64,000 nucleotides of DNA, from assembly GCF_016808095.1 (NCBI RefSeq), contig NC_068973.1, positions 9,668,501-9,732,500 on the forward strand, in the 5' to 3' direction. Source of the DNA: Vigna angularis. Lineage: Eukaryota; Streptophyta; Magnoliopsida; Fabales; Fabaceae. Made by a program: the position numbers and the translations under genes. Shown piece after piece: positions 12,300-24,834 of the stretch; the first letter of the stretch is position 1; every line of letters starts with the position of its first letter. Under the pieces are notes generated by a model. That model saw nothing but the letters and a program-made list of their open reading frames with translations, searched no databases and had not been told where the DNA came from.

Positions 12300-12922
12300 T
12301 GTATACTGTGATATCTAGGCGGAACGGTTAACATCCAAGACCGATCGGTTTATATATTGTAGCAGCGCTCGTCCACCAGACAACGCTCGTCAGCCAGGTC
12401 AAACCGTGATAACGCTCGTCAATTATGTAGATACCGAACGATCATACACTCAGTACCGTTCGGTCACCACTATAGTCAACAAGGGCAATCATTTTTATTA
12501 ATTTGGGCTAGCGCTCATTTGGCCAAGTGTCCAGTGGATGATCAAAACAGTCAAATATATCTGATTAAAAGATATTCATAAAGTTGTTTATGAGCAACCG
12601 CCCGAATTTTAAGGAAAGTCTGTTTTCAACCGTCCGGATTTTAAGATAAGTCTGTTTGGCTTGTGACAACTTATAAATACAAGGTCAGGGACATCAACCA
12701 GGTAGGCTCAATTCATACCCAAAACATTTCCATTTCCATTTCCATTTGTGAGCAACAGCTCCTTCAACATACGTCTAACTTGAGTGTCGGAGTGCCTTTT
12801 ACAGGTACCTTCCCCTCGGCTTAGACTTGAAGAACTTGGAACAGGAGATTCAGAGGTCAGAAGAAGGAAAGCCACGTCAGAAAGGTTAGTGTCTCGGTCC
12901 CACAAAAATATCTACCAAAACA
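12300..12922 (+). repeat. 5' LTR of the gag-only element
   Basis: It begins TGTATACTGTGATATC and ends ACCAAAACA immediately before the primer-binding site. It shares long stretches with the right LTR, for example GCGCTCGTCCACCAGACAAC and the 3' block around GTCGGAGTGCC and AGGTACC. A CCATTT microrepeat sits at 12729-12747. It is rich in CGAACG and GCTCGTC words. Confidence 0.75.
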
Positions 12923-12925
12923 TTT

Positions 12926-12942
12926 TGGCGCCCACCGTGGGG
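12926..12942 (+). other. Primer-binding site of the gag-only element
   Basis: TGGCGCCCACCGTGGGG lies three bases after the LTR end. The wording is standard for plant Ty3/gypsy elements; the priming tRNA is not assigned here. Confidence 0.6.
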
Positions 12943-12967
12943 CCGGGAGCAAGCAGAAGAAGCCCAA

Positions 12968-14302
12968 ATGGTGATCACAAGGATCATCGACGAACAACAG
13001 AATACCAGAGATTTAATAGCAGAAATGCAAGCATAGATACAAGCCTAGTCAAGAACCATATAGGCACAGGCGCAAGCACAACAGTAGTTGCAGTGAAAGC
13101 ATGTAGAGGAGATTGCAGCGCTTAGGGCGGAATGAGCTCGTACCGAGCAGTCTGCCTCAAACCAAGAGAATGACAACGAGAGAAGTCGTAATCGGCAGCC
13201 ATCCCAGCACACCAACCCGAACGATCGAGGAAGGAGAGAACCATCGCCCCTCCAAACCGTTCGGCCTAACAGTTTACTCCCTTTTACGGCAAACATCATA
13301 CAAACTCCAATGCTGGAGAAGAATCCTTCTACATTAGAGAAGTATGATGGCTCGACAGATCCCGACAATCACCTCATGATCTTCACCAACGCAATGGCGT
13401 TCTACACGGACAATGATCCGGTCATATGCAGAGCCTTCTCCTTATCACTCAAGGACGAGGCATTGGAGTGGCATAACAGTCTTCCCCCAAACACAGTGGA
13501 TTGCTTCGCCACCGTAGAAACCCTCTTCAGAAGGCAATACACCTCCAATAAAAAACAAGAGATAACCCCGGCGGAATTGGTAAACACTAAATAGGAGAAA
13601 GGGGAAACTTTAAAGGCCTTCATGAAAAGGTACAACGAAACCGCACGACAGTTTAAAGAGGTTAGTCACTCTTTTATTATTAACAATTTGCCTTCATGCC
13701 TGAGACCAGGATATTTTGCTGAAAAATTATATGTGCGACCACCAAAAACTTTGGAAGAACTCCAAGAAAGAGTAACTGAGTTCATCCGTATGGAGGACAT
13801 GCGAATCTCACAAAGAAAGAAACAACAAGAAATCTCTATAGGTGGAAGCAAGAAAGAAGGCAGGCAGTCATTCAACAGTAATGACAGGAATGGAGGTACG
13901 TTTCACAAGGATTTCGTCCGAACACCCAGGTATAATCATTACACTCCCCTCAACACACACAGGGTAAAAGTTCTTGAGGAAGCTCTAAATACTGAGCTTC
14001 TTACAATTCGAAAAAAGTCTTCTCCAAAAGACGCTGACGAAAGGAAAAGCTGTCGGTTTCATCTAAACCAAGGACATACTACAGAGGAATGTGATGCATT
14101 AAAGGATGAGATAAAAAGGCTCATCCGAGGGCGACATATGTAGAGATTTGTAGAAGAAAGAACCCGAACAAAAAGTCCTACCAGAAAAAAGTCTCAGCAT
14201 AGAGAAACTGAATGGTCATATCAAAGGACCGAACGAAGACACAGGCGAAGTCGTAGCCGCAGTCAGAGCCCTTACCGCTCAGTTCGGGGCCATATCGACT
14301 AA
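12968..14302 (+). pseudogene. Retrotransposon gag with eight premature stops
   Basis: One reading frame runs from ATG 12968 to TAA 14300 without a frameshift, but is cut by stops at 13034, 13046, 13061, 13085, 13094, 13133, 13592 and 14141 (six TAG, two TGA). The product shows a gag core (KYDGSTDPDNHL, FSLSLKDEALEWHNSLPP, FMKRYNETARQF, EELQERVTEFIRME) and a late Cys/His motif (CRFHLNQGHTTEEC), followed by an Arg/Ser-rich tail. Gag packages retroelement RNA; this copy cannot make a full protein. That the stops are all TAG or TGA fits loss of methylated cytosines in CAG and CGA codons (inference). Confidence 0.8.
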
Positions 14303-14518
14303 AAGAGATGATAAAAATTCCTTCCTAACATGAGACGTGCAACAAATCTCAAAGTTTACGTAAACATTACTATCATGCTTATTTCAATTTCTTAAGGCAT
14401 AGACTTTTGTTGTTTAAATTCTTTGTTGGAATAAAACGTTTATGACACTGCCATCACGCTTTATCAAATGCATTTGACCGTTCGACCTTGCATGTATTCA
14501 GTCATTCGGCATCCCATG

Positions 14519-15065
14519 CATTCGATTCGGCCATCCGGCCTCACTGGCGCTCGACCATCCAGCCTCACAGGCGCTCGGCCATCTAGCCTCACAGGCGCTC
14601 GACCATCAGGCCTCACAAGCGCTCGGTCCCGTTGGCCTCACAGATACTCGACCAATCGACCTTACAGGGTCGTCTACAAGACTCAGGGAACGTTCAAAAC
14701 CGAACGGCAAAAACAGTCCCCCATGGACTATAAACCGAGTAGTAAAGACAGTCCCCCATGGACTATAAATCAAAGACAGTCCCCCATGGATTATAAACCG
14801 AGCAGTAAAGATAGTTCCCCATGGACTATAAATCAAAGACAGTTCCCCATGGACTATAAACCGAGCGTTAACGACAGTCCCTCATGGACTATCATCCGAA
14901 CGATAAAGGCATTTCCCCGACGAATGCTCGCTCACACGCATTCACAAATACACAACCATTCGACCTCAAAAGTGCTCAGCCATGCAGCCTCACAAGTACT
15001 AGACCGTTCGGCTTCACAGACATTCGACCATTTGGTCCAAAAAGTATTCAGCCAGTCGACTTCAT
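14519..15065 (+). repeat. 24-bp and composite 63-bp minisatellites in the element's 3' region
   Basis: At 14519-14670 a ~24-bp unit of the type GGCCTCACAGGCGCTCGACC repeats about six times, and a more decayed run of it returns at 14930-15065. Between them, 14714-14909 holds units starting CAGTCCCCCATGGACTATAAA that alternate between 35 and 28 bp, so the true period is 63 bp. Long open frames across this stretch are an effect of the repeat, not genes. Confidence 0.75.
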
Positions 15066-15215
15066 ATTGCAGGTAAACAAAAGGCTATCAAAGTCGCTAG
15101 TCAACATAGGGAAAAAGTTATAAAAAGAACAAGGACGGCCTTCCCCAAGCTCATATAAGTCCTATACTTAACCTTGGTTAAAGCCAAACGGTTAACTCGG
15201 ACTTGAGGGACATTA

Positions 15216-15876
15216 TGTATAGTATGATATCTAGGCCGAACGTTTAACATCCAAGATCGATCGGTCTATATATTGTAGTAGCGCTCGTCCACCAGACAAC
15301 GCTCGTCAGCCAGGTCAAACCGTGACAACGCTCGTCAATTATGTAGATACCGAACGATCATACACTCAGCACCGTTCGGTCACCACTATAGCTAACAAGG
15401 GCAATCGGTTTTATTAATTTGGGCTAGCGCTCATTTGGCCAAGTGTCTAGTGGATGGTCAAAACAGTCAAAGATATCTGATTAAAAGATATTCATAAAGC
15501 TGTTTATGAGCAACTGCTCGAATTTTAAGGAAAGTCTGTTTTCAACCGCCCGAATTTTAAGGTAAGTCTGTTTGGCTTGTGACAACTTATAAATACAAGG
15601 TCAGGGACATCAACCGGGTAGGCTCAATTCATACTCCAAAACATTCCATTTACATCCTACTCACGGCTACTGAATTCATAATACTCAATTACCATAATAT
15701 CCATTTGTGAGCAACAGCTCTTTCAACAGACGTCTAACTTGAGCGTCAAAGTGTCTTTTGCAAGTATCCCTCGGCTTGGACTTAAAGAACTTGGAGCAGA
15801 AGATTCAGATATAAGAAAAAGAGAAGCTACGTCAGAAAAGTTAGTGTCACGGTTTCACAAAAATATCTACCGAGTA
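15216..15876 (+). repeat. 3' LTR of the gag-only element
   Basis: It aligns along its length with the 12300-12922 LTR but is longer by an insert near 15650-15705 (replacing the CCATTT microrepeat) and carries many point differences. The terminal bases read GAGTA instead of the CA ending of the partner, so the right end is approximate. Confidence 0.65.
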
Positions 15877-16029
15877 TATTTGAAAGTAACTCCAAATGAA
15901 ACTTATTTACATATACGTTAATATATTTTCTTGATGATGATTTTGAAAGAAGTATTGGTGCAATAATCTTTTTGTTATTTTCTCTGCGTCTAATCAAATA
16001 TATTATTATTATATGTTTATTTTTCTTTT

Positions 16030-16770
16030 ACCGAAATGATTAAACATTTTTTAATCAGTTTTTGATCGATTAATATTGTCACTCATCTTTTCGAGTGGAT
16101 TTTTTTACTATTCATAATAATTATTGTCGTCTTACCATCACTCATCATCTAAAATATGAAATCAAAAAATAATTAAATGAAATGAGTTTCTCCATAGAAT
16201 TAATACCGAAATAATTAAACATTTGATTTAAATTTTTATCAATTGATATTTTCACTCATCTTTTCGAGTGGAATTTTGACATTCATAAGAATTGTTGTCA
16301 TCTTGCCATCGCTCATCATCCAAAATAGGAAAGAAAAATAAATTAAATTAAATGAGTTTCTCCATAAAATATAATAGTTTATATACAGACAAAATTTTAG
16401 AAAAACTATGTGGGAGAACTTATATAAATTAGTTTATACTTAAATTAATTTCAAATTTTATTATTATATTTTTCTCTTCAAAGTATTATAGAAAAAATCA
16501 TCAAATGTATTAGAAATAGTTCGATTCCACATATTTCAAGGATAATAGACATTTTGTTGCTCCTCTATGTGAGATTAAAAACTTTATTCTTCTTGATTTA
16601 ATGTCTTTGGTCTAATGTTACATTTGTAAATTATTTCACTTTTTTATTCAAAATTTGAGCAATTGATAAATTAGCATCTCATCTTATCAAGTGAGTGGTT
16701 GACTGTTAATAAGAATAATTTTCAATTTAATCCATCAATCATAATCTAAGATAAAAAATTTGAATGAAAT
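16030..16770. repeat. ~175-bp degenerate tandem repeat, about three copies
   Basis: Copies at about 16030-16205 and 16206-16375 share CCGAAAT.ATTAAACATTT, CACTCATCTTTTCGAGTGGA, CATCACTCATCATC and AAATGAGTTTCTCCATA. A more diverged third copy lies at 16620-16770. No coding content. Confidence 0.6.
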
Positions 16771-17972
16771 TATGTACAAGTGTATACATATTTAATTTTT
16801 CTTTTATTTCTCTCTCCTCAAAGTGTATATATAAAATTTTGTCAAGATATTACTAATTCTTTTACACACACATCAAATATATAAAATATTCACAACCATT
16901 TGTATTTCACATCATTCAAAAGAAGAAAGTTATAATACAATATTAAGAACATAACTAATTATAAAACTCCTCAACACATCACTCTTTGATAATCTCAATG
17001 ATAGATGAGAGAGAACTTATTAACTTTAAAGGAGAGATTATTCTAAGTCACGAAAGGATCCAGGTGTTATAATAATATAAAAAGTCCATATTCAATTCAA
17101 AAATTGCTCTATATAATTGTTAATAAAAGTTATAAAAGTCTTTCACTTATTATTTTTTAACAATCTCGAAAAACTCTTTACTTTGCAATTCTAAAGTTGC
17201 ATAATAAAATATAAAAAATAAATATGAAAATAATGATTATATGTAAAAGATTATGACCATAAATTATAAATCATGATATAGATGAGTGAGTGCTAGTAGC
17301 CATCATATCTCCTTTCCTTTTCTTAATAAAGAAATTGAAAGACACAGTTTAGAAAGTATTGTGCTCTAACCAATTATAGTACAAAAGATCACAACTTTCA
17401 ACCAATAATTCCAAAAGCTGTGCAAAACCAACGAGGGTATTAATTAAGCACTTAAGAATCTTTGACAACTTTCTCTAAAGAACTATTCCCACTTACTTAG
17501 TGACAAATTCTCTGAAATATGAGGGCTTTTCTTCAATATAAGACTTAGGGACCTATTATACAAACCGTGAAAAAATTATACACTTAAAAAACGTACGAAC
17601 ATGATGATGAAGCATGTAATGGAGAACTTACTTTTATATTTTCTTAAATGATAACACCTTGTTAATTAAGTGTGAAAATAAATAATTAAATTTTAAAATG
17701 TTTAATAAAAATTATAAATTGTATATATCCAACCCAATATTAATCCAATTATTATATATTAACTGAATAAGTAACTAAATCTCTATAGTTTAATTATATT
17801 ATAATATTCTTTAATATCATTTATCAATATAATATATGGTTAATAAGATAAAATATTATATTATTATTATTATTGATATAAATGATAAGTTGTTATATTT
17901 TTTAATATTATTTTATATTTTCTTGATATTATAGTTTTTACAAAAAAAACTTATAATAAGGTTTTGAAACTT

Positions 17973-18038
<66 letters not shown>

Positions 18039-18439
18039 ATACATATAGTATTTCACAGAAAAAAACACACAACTTTTTTATATTATCTCTTTTATGCATA
18101 AAGATCTAAAACTCTCTTAGAGTATCAGAGAGTTTTTTACAAATAAATCTTCTACTTACGAACAATAATGAATTTGATTCTAAGTATTAAAAACTTGTTA
18201 TTTGTCCAAAGATTCATATTTGGATCCTAATAAAAATATTTGACACCTACCATGTGATGTAAGTAAAAATTTATCTTGCCTCCATACTTTATACTATCAC
18301 CACCTTATATAAAAATAGTTCATCGTTATTTATAGTCATTATACTCTTGTTATCATGAAAATTAATTAAAATTTTATAATGATTTTGAGAAATGTTATCC
18401 TAAGTCTTCGTCTCTTTCATACATTAATATAATATTTTA

Positions 18440-18493
<54 letters not shown>

Positions 18494-20355
18494 CGATAGT
18501 TCCTTTTAAATAATTGGCGTATATAATTCATATAAAATATATAGATTGATTTTTAATTCATATAAATTTTATAGTAATTCATGTAATATATTTTTATTCT
18601 ATTTTATTTTTGTCAAAATACTATTATATTACACGAACCACGTCAACACTCATATAATGTGGCTATCTAAATGGTTGATAGTAGATTTTAAATAAAATTG
18701 TTGTTTTGTGTCTCTACATGAGTTATACGACTTTTTTTTCGATGTTTAATTTATAAAAGGAAATAATAATGTTATTTTATATAAAGATAATTAGGGTTGT
18801 ATCATTTATTTTACTTTTAGCCCATAGTTTCGATATTTAATGTATAAAAGGAAATAATGTTATTTTATACAAAGATAATTAGGTTCTAGAATTTATTTTT
18901 TTATGGTCCAAGTCGTCATGTTCGTTTGACACTATAAAATCAAATAGTTACATGACTCCAAATGAAACTAGGAATTAAATGAAGAATATAAAGACTTTAC
19001 GCACTAAGTAGAAAAATAATTTTTAATAAAAATTTAGTTGAAAACACTCAAATTTAGAGTAAAGTTTAACAATTTTAGTTTTGGTTAAGTGGTTTTCAAA
19101 ACAAAGAATAAAATATGAAATATTTTGTTCAGATATCCTACAAGACACAAACAATTTTTCTAACAGAAGACACTAGCATGTGTTTTGTTGGATAAGTGAA
19201 GTCTTCATCAAACAATAAACACATAGTTCTAATTTTTATGTTATACTTAATAAAAATATTTTTTAAGTTTATTTTGTTATGTATGAAATGTTTTCATCTT
19301 AATATTAGTAAGAGGATCCATCAAAGAACATATAAACATAAAGAAATCTTAGGATGCAAGCTAAGTTGTTTTACTTCAACAACTACCTTAAGACTAGCTT
19401 TTATCAATTTTTTATTTGTTATGACAAAAGTATCAGAACAGTGAATAAACAAAATAATATGGAATATTAGAGAAAAGTTTATTGATGGCAGATTCTATTT
19501 TTTTTCTTCCCCTGCTACCATGGATAGTCAGGATACAATGAAAATCAATTAAACAACCATAACAGAAAATCACAGAGAGAATTTCCCAGAGAGATGGGTC
19601 AAGTTTCTTTTTTTCTCCTTCCCTTTCTCTTTCCTCTAACAGAATTTGTATTCTTTGTCAACATTGAAATCCATGTAATTTTGAATTGGCCCACTTCACA
19701 CGTGTGCTTCTCATGCACTCAGCCTCTCCTTTTGGTCTCACCTTCTTTTCATCCATTACATTATTTCTACTTTTACTTCACTCCTATGATTGATAATTTT
19801 TTTATTGTATATCATCAAACAATATCTTAAAACCAATTTTAAAAAAAATTATACAAATATAATTCAACTCTCGCTTCATGTGTGTCTTTGTAGACTTAAA
19901 ATGTATACTCAGGCCTTAAGAGAAGTTGTTTTGATTTTGATATTTGAAGATGTTGATATTAGAGATGTATTGAGTATTATAGCTTTCATTACACATGTTT
20001 GGGAGTCTTTCACATAAGGTATTTACATGTTTTCAATTTAGGTAGTGACGTTAGGTGGTCAAAGAACCACGATAATGTCATTCATGTTTGGGGCCTTAGT
20101 GAGGGGTTTGGTTATGTCTGTGATGTTGGATTTGGGAATTAAAGAGGATGGGTTTGATTGAGAGCTATCTTGGGATTTGGTTTATTCCCCTTTTGCCACC
20201 ACAGTAAATCCATGCTTTAATTTTAGCTAATGTTGTCTTGTCCCTCTTGTGTTTTGTTCTGTTATGCCTTCTCTTCCTCACACTAGTAACATAACTAGGG
20301 ATTGTACCATATAATGTGGGTCAGTATGCAAGCCCGAGGGTCACCATGTATGAGG
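16771..20355. other. AT-rich intergenic DNA with two (AT)n microsatellites
   Basis: Long (TA)n runs lie at about 17977-18033 and 18443-18489. A short direct repeat containing TAAAAGGAAATAATG occurs at about 18755 and 18845. Open frames at 19196-20017 are short and have no recognisable domain. No gene is supported. Confidence 0.45.
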
Positions 20356-21600
20356 TGTAACATTTCATTTTAGGATTTCATGTGTAATTAATTTGAGATT
20401 TCATGTGTAATTAATTAAGTTAAGAAAAATTGAGTTTTTATGTCATCACGAAATAGTAAAAAGTTAAAAACTTTCTTTCATTATCATGAATATAATTAAA
20501 ATCATGTAAAAATAAAAATTAATTCAATTATAGCTTATAATGTTAAAAAAAATCTAAACATAAACTTTTTTTACTTTCTCAAATACATTTAGAAAATTTT
20601 CATACTATTTTCTCATGCATATTCTCACTCTATACACCACCAACGTCATCTTTAACATCATCTACTCTTGTATAAAAACGATCATCGTAGGTAAAAATCA
20701 CAACCACAAGGAGTGGAGCTAAAAAAAACAAGATAAATCACAATAATCACACTCATCTACCCTCTTCAGATATTCACCCCAAGTCATAAAGTCAATCACA
20801 TACGCATCATACAAAAACACATTACCATAAACACCCATGGTCTATCACCCTAACCTTACCATACCATATATAGCTTCCCCATATAGGCCCGCTCAAGTCG
20901 TCCCTTTTTCGTGACTAAAGGATATGTTTCCCTACTCCACAAGAACTTACAAGTAAAAAGGTCGGCACATTATGCATCGGATACTACACTCAACAATAAG
21001 TCAGGGACCAGGCAAAACATCATTCCCTCCATACAAAGGGGGTGCATCACTTGAACGCCACTCTCTTTTTGCACACAAGGCAAAAGATAGTATCTATCAT
21101 GTATCACATGGCCAAAAGAGTCATCGTTGGACTTATTAGGTATGCCGAAACGACCCCTCAACAACATGTCTATCCTCACATGCATATAACCAACAACAAG
21201 CAATACATTCATGTTCAAACATCATAACAACCAACCACACAACTCAATAACAGAACTGAACAACACTACCGATAAAATCTATGACTTAACAATCATCACA
21301 AACAACTCGACAACAAATCCAAACAACATAGCATCATACAAAATATCCCAACAATATACCCAACAACATCGAAAGAAAGGAAAACAAGAAAACAAAAGTC
21401 AAGATTGTAACAAATCAAGAATGTAAGTTTCTCTCACCTAGGTTTCCCGCTAAAACTTTTTCCTAAAATAAACAATGTCCTTCAACAACACCCTTAGCTT
21501 TCACAGATCATTACTCAATCAAATTCTCACTCTCACCCTCAATGTTTTTGTCTCTTTTTCCTAATGACTAGAGTTTTTATATAAATAGGAGGTGTCTAAT
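20356..21600 (-). repeat. Possible degraded Ty3/gypsy LTR
   Basis: The block opens on the plus strand with TGTAACATTTC, close to the TGTAACATCCC that opens the intact minus-strand LTRs at 46789 and 54146. It continues with a CA-rich stretch at 21180-21400 and a splice-donor-like TTTCTCTCACCTAGG at 21427, in the same order as in those LTRs; TATATAAA reads on the minus strand near 21580. Similarity is structural, not close, and the far end was not found. Confidence 0.35.
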
Positions 21601-22132
21601 ATAGTAGCAACTATGTATAGATTAATTTTTCTTAGGTTGAATATACATATAGATACTCTATTTATAATAGAAGAAATATGGGCTAAGCCCAAAATATTAA
21701 TAAGAAGTAATAACAACTAACTAAAAATAAAAGATAAAGATAAGATAAAAATAAGATATCTATCTAAGATATATAATGATAATCTATCTGTAGAAGGTAT
21801 ACCTAACCCAATTGGGTTTATTTTTCCAAATACTTTATAGAAGCTCATTATTTTTATAATATAATAAAATTATTTTTAACTTAATTAATTCTTATAAGTC
21901 TTTAGATAATATACTCTATCTTAATATTTTTATTCTAATCGATAATGATAAGTCCTTAAATATTAATTTTTATTTTATTATTATTATCTAACAATAATAT
22001 CTAATTATATCTAATAATATCTTAATATATCTTTTAATTTATAACAATATTTCAATATATCTTTTAATTTTTAAATGTATTTAGTATATATCAATATCCA
22101 AAAATATCTAACAATATTTAATAATGGTTTTT
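21601..22132. other. AT-rich spacer, nothing recognised
   Basis: This is a run of ATATCT, AATATC and AATAAG words with no open frame and no terminal repeat. It separates the LTR-like block from the foldback element. Confidence 0.5.
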
Positions 22133-22817
22133 CTAGTGTTGTCAAAATAGATTGTAACCAGTGAACCAACCCAGCCCACCACGGGTTTGAACTGGTTGGG
22201 TTTGAAAAAAATGTAATTTTTTTATGTGGGTTAGTTTTCAACCCGGCCATTTAGAACATGGTTCACCCGGGTTGAACCCGTGGTGAGCCGGGTTGACTCA
22301 TCAACCCACCTAATTTAATTTAATTATTTATTATTTTATGTTTCAATATTATTAGTTAACATGTTTTTATTATATTGTGGATGAGGATTAAAAAAAAGAT
22401 GTTTCAAGAGAAAAAATATTATAAATTTATCTATTTAAGACTAATATTATAAATGGACAAGTGATACAAAAATTATCAATATTAAAAACTATTTGTTTGT
22501 CTTTTGTGCTTGAATAAATAAATCTATAATATTTTTCTTTCTTGAAACATCTTTTTCTTTATCATCATCTACAATTTAAGAAACAAAGGTTAATTAATAA
22601 TATTGAAACAAAAAATAATAAATAATTAAATTAAATTATTTAGGTTAATGAACCAACCCGCCTCACCACGGGTTCAACCCGGTGAGCTGGGTTATAAGTG
22701 AGCCGGGTTGAAAACTAGCCCACATAAAAAAATTACATTTTTTTCAAACTCAACCCGTCTCAAACCCGTGGTGAGCCGGGTTGGCTCGCGGGTTACAACC
22801 CAATTTGACAACACTAG
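22133..22817. mobile_element. Foldback / hairpin MITE-like element
   Basis: The left half from CTAGTGTTGTCAAA pairs with the right half ending TTTGACAACACTAG. The arms stay complementary inward for well over 200 bp, through AACCCGTGGTGAGCCGGGTT-type words and the AAATTATTTAT region, and again around GATGTTTCAAGA near the centre, leaving only a short unpaired loop. The ends resemble hAT-type TIRs (TAGTGTTGTC). The hexamer GTTTTT flanks both sides but a clean 8-bp target duplication is not evident. No coding capacity. Confidence 0.75.
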
Positions 22818-22929
22818 TTTTTGGATTATGCTTAGATTGTATAATTTTTTTTAATTGTTTTTGGAGTTTAACATCATTTTAGAATTAAATTTATTTAGAT
22901 TTGAATTAAAAAATTATATATTTTTTTAT

Positions 22930-24405
22930 TTTAGAAAAAACTTATAATTAAGTGAGCCAGTGAGCCAACCCTTTTAACCCACAAACCCGTGGTGGATCAG
23001 GCCGAGATTGAATTTTTTCAGCTTGCTAATAAGTGAGTCGGGTTGGGTTGACTCACTAAGGGGTGTTGCTTCCTCCACCACCACCTCTTGCTCCCTCCAC
23101 CTCCTTATTCTTGTTTTATTCCTTCCTCTACTTTCCTATTCCTGTTTTATCCTTCAGGTCAATTTTATTTCTAGAGTTAATATTTTTTAACTTCTACCCA
23201 CTCCAATCCCTTACATGAATGCGATGGTCTGATTTATGTTTAACCAACAAGCATTTGTTATTGATAGTTATGTTGTTTCTTTCTCTCTTCGATCTCATCA
23301 CCCAAACAACACAACCATTTTAATGGTGGACCCATGTTTCTATGTTTCATTTTCTTCTGTCTCTCTCTCTTATGCTTCTTTCCATTGTTGTATCTTTTGA
23401 ATTTTCTGATTGTTTATCTTACATACACCAACATACGAATAGTTAAGCAATCTCACATAAAAAAATGTTGATACATGAGGAAAAAATATATGTCATAAAA
23501 AGGTTGAAACATTTTATATAATCATTTAAATAAAAAAAATTAAAATATTGAAATTTTAAAACTTTAAGAGAGGAATTTGATCATTTAAATTTAGAAAATT
23601 TTAAGTTATAATTAAATAGTAAGAATTTTGAACTTTTGAAATTTTTTTAATTATTTCATGTATACATTTTTCATTTTTTTATTTCGTTATCGTTTTGAAA
23701 TTGAGATACAAATACTTTAACACATTTTACTAACAATAATCAATATTTCTCTCATGTTAACAATCGATTGTGGTTAATTTTCAAATTTATTTTGCAATCA
23801 TTTTTTTTACCAACATTAACGATATATGTCATTTATAATTTTTTATCAATGTCAATAAAATTATTTTTTTATGATGTTAGTCATAAAATATTCATTATTG
23901 TTAGTCATAAAATATTCATTATCGTTTGGATCTGCTGCACCATAGAATGACCACCGCAAACACCCTGCATCGTCGCACCATGAAAAGGCACACCACCGCA
24001 CCACGAAACCAAACAAATATGGAGACAGGAATATGAAGAAGAACCAAATGGATATGGAGAAGAGAAGTAAGAGTTGGGAGATGAGAAGAAACAGATCCGG
24101 TGAGAGTTTGAGGAGATGAGAATCTGAAAAGAGAGAAAATGAGACTTGGGAGAGTGGGAGGGTAGGGCTGCGCGAGTAAAAATGGGTGGGTAAAAATAAG
24201 TAGGAATTTAGGGTTTCAGAATAAAGTAAACAAATAGGGTTAAAAGTAAAAAACGCTACTTTTGTAATTAAAAAAATTTTGTAGAGGGTTGGGGAAGTGG
24301 AGGGAGAAGGGATGATGGTGGAGGGAGCAATACTCCTCACTAAGTGACCAACCCATGATGAGCCGAGTTGGGTCGAACCTGATTATCCGTTTTGACATCT
24401 ATAGA
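22930..24405. mobile_element. Second, diverged member of the foldback family with a 1.3-kb interior
   Basis: At 22955-23062 and 24335-24405 the same AACCCGTGGTG and GAGCCG.GTTGGGT vocabulary returns in opposite orientations. The right side ends in TCCGTTTTGACATCTATAG. Between them lie about 1.27 kb with CT-rich stretches and a 159-codon minus-strand frame (23861-24340) of hydrophobic, Ser/Leu/Phe-rich composition that I do not recognise. It could be filler captured by the element or an insertion. Confidence 0.4.
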
Positions 24406-24802
24406 TTTTTCTAATTGAATATTTTTTTCACCAAATCTTACTATTTTAAAAAATCTTTTAAAATGAAATAAACCTTTTAAATAAAAATAAAAAACTATTT
24501 TATCTCTTATTGAATTGTACAAGTTCAAAAATATTTAAACAAAGATAAACTTCCGTTTCAATATTTTTTAACATGTACAACTTAATCTTCTTTCAAGTAG
24601 TCTAATTTTTCTCTTAAAATTACTTTTATATTCATCAACTTTTTCTCTAATCGATCAAAATCCTTCATTTAATAAAAACTTACAAACTATAAAACTTAAA
24701 TATAATAATTTCATAATTTATTTTATTAGGTGTTGAATTATTTTCATCAATTCTCCTATGAAATCATTGTAAATTAATTCCCAAAATCAAATATAAATAT
24801 CT

Positions 24803-24834
<32 letters not shown>

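Larger units (their letters stand above)
12300..15876 (+). mobile_element. Non-autonomous Ty3/gypsy-type LTR element carrying only a gag relic
   Basis: Two direct repeats (12300-12922 and 15216 to about 15876) flank 2.3 kb. Right after the left LTR lies TTTTGGCGCCCACC, the usual primer-binding-site wording of plant Ty3/gypsy elements; before the right LTR lies a purine-rich ACTTGAGGGACAT. This fixes plus orientation. The interior has a broken gag (12968-14302) and then only minisatellites; there is no protease, RT or integrase. The exact outer ends are uncertain: the left LTR begins TGTATAC and the right one may end near CTACCGAGTA; no clean target duplication was found. The gag type suggests the Tat/Retand group, by inference. 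Confidence 0.75.

Noticed and set aside
14468..15123. 202-codon frame with repeated Arg-Pro-Ser motifs
   Set aside because: It arises from the 24-bp and 63-bp minisatellites of the gag-only element; overlapping frames on the other strand are equally open.
23861..24340. 159-codon minus-strand frame as a membrane protein
   Set aside because: The hydrophobic run comes from CT- and T-rich DNA, the frame contains a 24-bp duplication (FMTNNNEY type) and no family is recognised.
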